A DNA stretch of 64,000 nucleotides from Thamnaconus septentrionalis. Taxonomy: Eukaryota > Chordata > Actinopteri > Tetraodontiformes > Monacanthidae. The position numbers and the translations under genes are program-made. Location of the stretch: assembly GCA_009823395.1 (NCBI GenBank), contig CM020510.1:15239773-15303772 (forward strand). Reading direction: 5' to 3'. Shown here in pieces: positions 62,300-64,000 of this stretch; positions within the stretch are counted from its first letter, which is position 1; the number at the start of each line of letters is the position of its first letter. The notes beneath the pieces are model-generated. The model worked only from the letters and a program-made list of their open reading frames with translations, was not told the origin of the DNA and searched no databases.

Positions 62300-63587
62300 C
62301 ATTCGGGGAGGGAGATGAAGGTCGCACTCGTTTGCCACTGAAGAAAAACAATTTGACGTTTGTGAAATACATTAGGCAAGTACATCTCACTCAATTAGCT
62401 AATCCGCTAATAAAGACAGCCGCTTTAAGCCTTCACAACGTTTTCCCTTTCTCCCAGGGGCCGGTACTTACCCTGTGCTAATTGCTGCAAAAACTATTCA
62501 TCATCTGCGACCCCGGCTGCAGCCCGAACGGGGACAAAAACCTGAGATTGTTCGGCACCAACGCAAAAGGCACCATCATTAAAACGCGGGCTGCTCTTCG
62601 CGGTCGCTAATGCCACTAGTGTCCTCGGGGCTGCACGTGGAAGAATAACTGTCAAGTGTCATTTCTCAATTACATGAGTTATCTGAGGCGTGACATTCAG
62701 ATCCTATTGAATCCCGTCGAGGAATAACGCAGTGTGACAGATGCACGCAGAAAGCAAACGGCTGATGTCAGCGCAACAAGTTCAAGTGCGGCTAGTTTTA
62801 AGAGTGAAAATCGCTCGAGGTGTTTTGGTTTTACTCTTGGAAGAGGAAGCAGGAACTTATACTTGACGCCTCTCTGTTAAAATGGCCCATTCTTTCCACA
62901 GCGCGGCGGCACAGTTAGCCCAACGGTGGCTGACAGCAGCTCGTCGGTTTATGTGCGCAGTTTGCGGCCCCCCGCGGGCCGCCTCCTTCAATAAGGTGTC
63001 TAATAAGCAAAGTTTCTCTTCACTGTTGCGTCCAATGACTCCCTCGGCCCGACTTAATTAAGCTGGGCCAGGCGAAGCACCGAGGTAGGTGGGCTGTTGA
63101 GTGAGTGCGCTAACTTTTAACTTGGCTCCAGAAAGATCCATTGGAGAACTAATTTACGAGCTAAACGAATCAATAAAGTTTTTTTAAGTGAGTCCTTTGA
63201 ATACCAAAAAGGGAAATTTACGATAGGGGAGGATCAATGCTTTTACAGCCGCTAGCTGATAAATTCAATATGATGAAATCATTGAACAATGTCCTCAAAA
63301 ATGAATGCTAAAATAAAAATACCGGCTGCACCCACAGCTCTGAGGAGGAGGCTGATGTATTGACAGTCTCCGCTTATTGTTTTTCCAATAACAAACACAG
63401 CTGCCCTTCATAAACAGAGCGGCCGTCATTACAAAACTAATCTGTCCCGCAGAGTGTTCCATTATTAGAAATCTTCCCACATCGAGCGGCTTCATTATTG
63501 GCCAGGGAAAATCTGCAAGAGCATCTAATTGAAAAAAGATTCCGTGCCGCAATGACGCGTGAGTCAGCAGACAGCGGCGCTGCACTC

Positions 63588-63618
<31 letters not shown>

Positions 63619-63720
63619 ACTGGCAGTGTGAGAGGCTGCCACTGTCAGCGCGCTGGAGGAAGCCTGCAGTCGCAGCCCTGCTCAGGAGTTCTGCAGAAAA
63701 CCTTATGTGATAATGTCATG
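62300..63720. promoter_or_regulatory. Candidate conserved non-coding block upstream of kiaa0753 exons
   Basis: Low-repeat sequence with CAATTAGCTAATCCGCTAAT, CTTAATTAAGCTGGGCC, a GTGCTAATTGCTGC segment and GCGTGAGTCAGCAGAC (AP-1/MAF-like). No open frame shows kiaa0753 similarity. A consensus-like donor on the minus strand (GTAAGT at 62466-62471) has stops in all frames before it, so a coding exon is unlikely. Confidence 0.28.
63586..63619 (+). repeat. (CTGT)n microsatellite
   Basis: About eight CTGT units within an otherwise low-repeat block. Confidence 0.93.
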
Positions 63721-64000
63721 CAAGAGCATCAACTCCGCATATTTTCCTTTTTATGTGTATAAAGCATGTTCATACTTTGCTCATAGGCAGACCGTCATTA
63801 TTTGCAATATTTAGGGCTTTGTTACAGGATGAACGCCTGTTCTAAAAAAAAAAAAATGAAATGCATTCATTCATGAGAATTGTTTCATCAGTTTGCACAT
63901 TTACACTTTGTTCACCAATTTGTCTAGAAAAAAAATCTCCCGACCGAGTCGTGACAAAGGAAAAAAAAAAAGTTGATGTAGCTCAAGCGGGATGCCAACC

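Noticed and set aside
62466..62485. Consensus donor AGCACAGG|GTAAGT on the minus strand as the end of a kiaa0753 exon
   Set aside because: All three frames before it have nearby stops and there is no family match.

Overview
The window is vertebrate nuclear DNA, almost certainly from a ray-finned (teleost) fish. The evidence is split genes with GT-AG introns, a CpG-rich promoter, many long CA/GT and tetranucleotide microsatellites, tRNA-derived SINEs of fish type, and decayed non-LTR retrotransposon fragments. No long ORF is a bacterial-style gene. Most long ORFs here are chance frames, repeats or antisense shadows of real exons.

Two protein-coding genes are supported, both on the minus strand and both incomplete. 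The first is a pitpnm3 (Nir1) orthologue. Its first five recognisable coding exons run downward from about 49.1 kb to 9.07 kb: start exon at 49080-49104, then 32481-32576, 22471-22578, 9478-9548 and 9067-9287. Splice phases agree at every junction (1, 1, 1, 0). The joined N-terminus contains a FFAT motif (VAP/ER binding) and the start of the lipase-like part of the DDHD region. The rest of the gene lies beyond position 1. The second is the 3' end of a kiaa0753 (moonraker/OFIP) orthologue: the last two coding exons at 58634-58870 and 55729-55882, ending in a stop codon. The order kiaa0753 then pitpnm3 on one strand matches human 17p13, which supports both calls.

Layout: 1-9066 is a pitpnm3 intron with a possible LTR, a SINE fragment and a GC-richer stretch (4.9-6.6 kb) that may be conserved non-coding DNA. 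9.07-9.55 kb holds two close exons. 9.55-22.5 kb is intron 3 and contains a SINE, a degraded LINE, another interspersed repeat and a CpG-rich patch at 21.6-22.1 kb. 22.6-32.5 kb is intron 2. 32.6-49.1 kb is intron 1 with a LINE fragment, SINE copies and a GATA/GACA array. 48.9-49.7 kb is the CpG island promoter. 49.7-55.3 kb is intergenic. 55.3-58.9 kb is the kiaa0753 3' end with a MITE-like element in its last intron. 58.9-64.0 kb is further kiaa0753 intron or upstream sequence, rich in unstable repeats and with another possible regulatory block at 62.3-63.7 kb.

The strongest non-genic observations are a SINE at 60.94-61.35 kb that carries a copy of its own tail at its 5' end inside one perfect 13-bp target duplication, an inverted-repeat element in the kiaa0753 intron, and two perfect palindromes. 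I found no clearly new multi-gene system. Conservation claims need alignment to other fish genomes, which I could not run.
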